Assembly: GCA_950022655.1 (NCBI GenBank)
Contig: OX465587.1
Location: 24,617,716 to 24,681,715 of the forward strand
Length of the DNA stretch: 64,000 nt
Direction: 5' to 3'
Source: Alentia gelatinosa
Lineage: Eukaryota > Annelida > Polychaeta > Phyllodocida > Polynoidae
This document shows, in pieces, positions 61,301 to 64,000 of this stretch. The position numbers and the translations under genes were made by a program. A model generated the notes under the pieces. It searched no databases. It was not told the DNA's origin and saw only the letters and a program-made list of their open reading frames with translations. Every line of letters starts with the position of its first letter. Position 1 is the first letter of the stretch.

Positions 61301-63900
61301 AGTCCAACTACCTTAGCTGCATTTATATACAGGATGCTGTAGTATAGAGGATATCAAACCCTAATTTTTTTTATTCATTCTAATTTGCAGTGTAGTTCTT
61401 CAATAGATTACATATTTCAGCACGTTAGCGAGCGTATAACGGAGTCAAACTTGAGTTGTTTACAAAGTTGCCTATCGACAAAGCCATCGATTGTTTCATT
61501 TATTATCCATCTTCTCGAAAAAGATTAAGCCAAAGAATGATGACATTATATGGTATATCATTAGGCACAGTTATATTTTTTTGCTCTCCAGCAAAAATGA
61601 TCTATCAATAGCTTTGTGGCCGTAATCAATGGGTCCAAATCCTTAATCAATAGTTACGACATCTGACATCTTAGAAAGAGTGGGTAGTGGTTTACAGTGG
61701 CCCCACACATTTTTAACGGGGACTTTTTAGTCGATGGAGATCCAAACAGAGTGTACTATCATCAAAGTCAGGTCACTTATAGACGGGTCATAGATATGAG
61801 ATATATCCATATCAATATTGTTACCTGCACCTTCCCGCTGAGTAGGTTCTCGGTGTGGCGGACCGCCCTCTCCGGGCTCTGGCAGGAGTCGAAGGTGGCG
61901 GCCCCGAGTCTCACCCCGGGGAGGATGTCTTTGTCCTCGTTGACCAGGTCGATGGCGTAGTACAGCGCCTCCATGGCCTGCACAGCCTCGGCGTCCGGCA
62001 CACCCCCGCACTCACTCACCAGCGAGTGGTCTCCTCCAGGGTCCGCCTGTCGCACTGCGTTACCCCCGTGAATGTCGAATATCCCCTGGAGGACCAGGTC
62101 GCCACCCTCCATGACGCCGTACCTAGTGGGGAGTCAAACTATGGGTGAATTGATTTATCGACACAGGGTTGTCATGATGCAAAGATGAAACACGAATGTA
62201 TTGCGAGTGGGGAATGAAAAGTATTATCGTAAAACTGGATGAGTTTTAATCTTGGCCACCGTATGCTACGACTGGAGTTTGGCATAGTGACTTCATGAGG
62301 CGAATCCAAGTGAAGTCTGTAGCAAAACTCCAGGAGTGGCATGCGGTGGCCATGATTAAAACGAATCAAGATTTGATTTTATCCTACCCTGTCTCCTCGA
62401 TTTTGAAATATTATGTGATAACAATTCTGTATGCCAATAGTGGCATATAAAACTCTGTATACCAGTCAGCGTGGCATACGGAAACTCAATGTTAAGCCTA
62501 TGGGATTTTATATTAGGGGTAGGATGATATATATGGCCAAACGTCTTTGAAATACTACCAATATGGCCTTTGGCGTAGGGACGTATTTTATAGGACAACA
62601 GACCTCGAATATTCAACCCTACGGGCTCAGTAACCACGTTAATTCTTGATGAGATTCGCTGAAATTACAGTGGTCTCTCCTTCAGCTATAAACTAGTATA
62701 GAGTATATCCAGAGTTGATGGAATTGTCACTTCGAATGTGCACATGGATATTGTTGATAAAACAATACCCTGTCACACATACATGTAATGTGTTTTCCTC
62801 TTAAGAAAGTAATCCCAGAGATTATACCTGATTTGACACCATAAATACTAGGAAAGAATGTATGATATTTACTATATATATATATGTCGTTTACCAGTAG
62901 AATACAAAGTGCCCAGAAATTAGGACATGTGGTAAATTGGCGTAAGGGGCACATTCTCTCCCAAACACGCATCTTGGCGTAGAATCTATGTTTGGAGAGC
63001 GTTAGATTCTCTCCTACTCAATATAGTCAATGTTCGTTCCTTTTGCAGACTTATTCACATTTCCTGCTTACCATACATATTATTGCTAAGCCCTTACCGG
63101 TCGTCATCGAGCTGATTCTTGCAGACACACTTATAAAGGCATTTGGACGCCGGGTACAGCATGCTGCTACGTCCACTGACGTCATAAACTTTAATTCTCG
63201 TCTGCAGCCTCAGGCCTTTGGCTTCAGTCCAAGTCCCGATCTGGAATAAGTTCAGATTCTTCAAATGATAGTGTAATAGCAGGAAATTCTACACGATAAT
63301 TGTTCACGAGGTCATATATGTTCATAAATAAAATTTAAAGATTGCAAAGTTTTGATCAAGAGACTTGATGATTCATTGCTTAATGTTTTAATCCCCTGAA
63401 TGCAATGTATATTTCATGATACATGCATATAATTGCAAGCAGGATACGAGTTCCCAATGTTAAGATTTTAAAGGCCTGCCGCTCACCTTACGCATGCTGT
63501 ACGACACGCCGTCCAGCTGCACGTTATAAATAGAGAACACCGGAGCCGCCAAGTCGCCGTTCTTGTCGAAGGCCACGATCTGCCCGTCGAGATTGACGAA
63601 GGTGCTGTTGTAGAGGTACCTGATGAGACGCTGAGTGGAGATGGAGGCCAGGTCCGGGCAGAGGCCGGTGAAGTTGGCGCCGCACACGTCGCGGTGGGCG
63701 TCCTTGAAGCCCTGCGCGTACGCGTACACGGCGGCCACCGTCTGCGCCACGCCCGCCGCCTGGCGGTACGTCTGGCGGTACGTGGTCACGTGACCCACGT
63801 CACACGTCTTGTTCACGGTGCAGTTAAACGTCTGCTCCCAGAACTTCCGGAACCAGGGATTGCGCCGGTTGCCGCTCGGCGTGAGGCTGGTGAAGTATTC
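54321..63900 (-). CDS. Class C GPCR (mGlu-like) with at least three tandem Venus-flytrap modules; N-terminus outside window
   Basis: Plasma-membrane receptor; the ligand is unknown. In transcript order the exons are 63900-63487, 63240-63098, 62122-61825, 60970-59900, 59275-59100, 58635-58266, 56941-55997 and 55353-54321, about 1,483 residues in one frame with GT-AG junctions. They encode the end of VFT1, linker 1, VFT2, linker 2, VFT3, linker 3 and an mGlu-like 7TM domain. Each linker starts (I/V)GxW, the end of a VFT fold, and carries C-x(3-7)-C-x-C in place of a nine-Cys domain. Linkers 1 and 2 splice to the next module in phase 2, and no signal peptide or start codon lies between modules, so I read one gene and not three. 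The C-terminal tail after residue PSSV probably continues in an exon not found. Reading through the donor would add a tail ending at 54133. Confidence 0.88.
55997..56941 (-). CDS. Receptor exon: second part of VFT3 (membrane-proximal)
   Basis: 315 residues from ISPGASSESLTDRKKY to TQTKGYEE, acceptor TTACTTTCAG, donor GTAAAT, phase 0 both. LIGTDLWGLDDQ, NPWVKEFWENHFKC and FTQSGNGPGRYRILNYQ are clear mGlu-type blocks. The hinge reads ISPGASSE and the next helix start VFDASSHDKEL, so the Tyr-Gly and Ser-Ala-Thr binding residues seen in VFT2 are not kept. Confidence 0.9.
57066..57391 (+). mobile_element. Modular foldback element E10 in a receptor intron
   Basis: Arms GAAACCAAACGAGAGTTAGC (57068-57087) and GCTAACTCGAGTTTGGTTTC (57120-57139) fold; then TTATCCTACCCC, a long spacer, CTCAATGTTAAACCTATGG and AAGGGTAGGATAA. 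The apex lacks the usual GCGAAGC word. It lies in the intron between the two VFT3 exons. Confidence 0.7.
57524..57810 (-). mobile_element. Modular foldback element E8 in a receptor intron
   Basis: Minus-strand copy of the E4/E6 type with apex CGAGTCGAAGACGAGTGACA, TTTTGTTGGCTCC stems and boundaries TTGATCCTACCCC and GGGGTAGGATAA. It lies about 130 bases from E10. GAGTTCCATAC occurs just left of both elements. Confidence 0.85.
58266..58635 (-). CDS. Receptor exon: first part of VFT3
   Basis: YDRLTLLGYFPVHK through QHLVQ, 123 residues, acceptor AAACAAAACAG (phase 2), donor GTTAGT (phase 0). It resembles the VFT2 start exon but runs about 24 residues further, so the internal intron sits at a different place. 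The loop reads GGIGNDVSKVLHE, with G-N where VFT2 has T-S. Confidence 0.87.
59100..59275 (-). CDS. Receptor exon: linker 2 (mini Cys linker between VFT2 and VFT3)
   Basis: VGSWQLNQGLNIRRKDF then HCVHTENQPCICSS; acceptor TTGTTTCAG (phase 0), donor GTAATT (phase 2). Spacing C-x7-C-x-C is four residues longer than in linkers 1 and 3. NVT is a possible glycosylation site. Confidence 0.83.
59900..60970 (-). CDS. Receptor exon: main part of VFT2 with amino-acid-binding signatures
   Basis: 357 residues, acceptor GACATTCCAG, donor GTAATG, phase 0 both. GGATSDVSMAIGRLLAPLQ and ISYSASATELDD correspond to the mGlu amino-acid-binding loops; YSNNAYGNSAMKDF keeps the Y-G block, and WLATDQWG the lobe-2 Asp. 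NPWFAEYWQHYFRC and CGVNYRGVC follow. These retained blocks suggest that VFT2 can still bind an amino-acid-like ligand; this is inference. Confidence 0.9.
61825..62122 (-). CDS. Receptor exon: start of VFT2
   Basis: YGVMEGGDLVLQGIFDIHGG through NLLSGKVQ, acceptor CCCACTAG (phase 2), donor GTAACA (phase 0), 99 residues. VLQGIFDIH and the AMEALYYAIDLVN helix are the usual first strand and helix of a class C VFT. It is GC-rich, unlike the following exon. Confidence 0.87.
62226..62526 (+). mobile_element. Modular foldback element E9 in a receptor intron
   Basis: Copy of the E3 type with CCACCGTATGCTACGACTGG and GGAGTGGCATGCGGTGGCC arms, worn apex TCATGAGGCGAATCCAAGTGA, TTATCCTACCC, a spacer with TATGCCAATAGTGGCATA and GTGGCATACGG, and GGGGTAGGAT. 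It lies between linker 1 and VFT2. Confidence 0.8.
62528..62645 (-). repeat. R-family repeat (copy R2)
   Basis: On the minus strand AACGTGGTTACTGAGCCCGT then AGGGTTGAATATTCGAG matches the left half of R1 at 53.58 kb. It directly abuts E9. Confidence 0.55.
63098..63240 (-). CDS. Receptor exon: linker 1 (mini Cys linker between VFT1 and VFT2)
   Basis: IGTWTEAKGLRLQTRIK then CLYKCVC and QLDDD; acceptor TTATTCCAG (phase 0), donor GTAAGG (phase 2). The C-x3-C-x-C spacing equals that of linker 3 before the 7TM domain. Confidence 0.82.
63442..63468 (+). mobile_element. Modular foldback fragment (E12)
   Basis: GGATACGAGTTCCCAATGTT followed by AAG equals part of the E2 spacer and tail. Only this fragment is present, 20 bases from the donor of the VFT1 exon. 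Confidence 0.45.
63487..63900 (-). CDS. Receptor exon: C-terminal lobe part of VFT1
   Basis: 138 residues from EYFTSLTPSGNRRNPWF to SYSMRK, between acceptor CACCACTAG and donor GTGAGC, phase 0 on both sides. NPWFRKFWEQTFNC is the mGlu-type lobe-2 block, followed by CGANFTGLCPD. It aligns with the second half of the VFT2 exon, so VFT1 has an extra intron. The earlier half of VFT1 lies beyond the window. It is strikingly GC-rich compared with the VFT3 exons. Confidence 0.85.
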
Positions 63901-64000
63901 CTAGTGGTGTGGAGAAGACGTTTAACAAACGTGTGTTTTTTTGTTTTTTTGTAGGTAGCAGCCAGGGTTTATTTCCTTTACAGATTCATACAAGTCAGTA

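Noticed and set aside
55958..63816. Treating each VFT open frame as a separate gene or soluble binding protein
   Set aside because: Every block is bounded by GT-AG sites with matching phases and no start codon or signal peptide is present inside, so a single spliced gene fits better.

Overview
The window is animal nuclear DNA. It has spliced genes with GT-AG introns of roughly 0.3-2 kb, low gene density, many short dispersed repeats and no prokaryotic features. An AA15-type lytic polysaccharide monooxygenase with Cys-rich C-terminal motifs, an mGlu-like class C receptor and a CR1-type LINE all fit a marine invertebrate, most simply a lophotrochozoan (mollusc, annelid, brachiopod). The exact taxon is not decidable from the sequence.

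Layout. 1-4.6 kb is a non-LTR retrotransposon with an intact ORF2 (endonuclease plus reverse transcriptase), the end of a probable SGNH-type ORF1, and a repeat block between them. 4.6-41.8 kb is gene-poor. It holds a 16-17 bp minisatellite, a mirror-image pair of GGTA/TACC microsatellites, several foldback families, Harbinger-like and piggyBac-like MITEs, a reverse-transcriptase relic and two CpG-rich promoter-like segments. 41.85-42.04 kb may be a first exon encoding a mitochondrial transit peptide. 43.70-49.00 kb (+) is a five-exon AA15 LPMO gene encoding about 684 aa. 52.9 kb carries two CTCF-like motifs between this gene and the next. 54.3-63.9 kb (-) is a class C GPCR gene that runs off the right edge.

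The most notable gene is the receptor. Its exons encode at least three tandem Venus-flytrap (VFT) modules in one frame, followed by an mGlu-like 7TM domain. Each module ends in a short Cys-x(3-7)-Cys-x-Cys linker instead of the usual nine-Cys domain. The linker-to-module introns are all phase 2, so one module is a symmetric, duplicable unit. The middle VFT keeps amino-acid-binding signatures that the membrane-proximal VFT has lost.

The most notable non-coding system is a set of about ten modular foldback elements scattered over the window. They share one architecture: a hairpin with a CGAGGCGAAGCCGAG-like apex, then a spacer bounded by TTATCCTACCCC and GGGGTAGGATAA. The hairpin arms differ between subfamilies, and within a subfamily the spacer repeats the arms' own short word. 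The two genes show no sign of acting together; the LPMO is a secreted copper enzyme on chitin-like polymers and the receptor is a plasma-membrane sensor.
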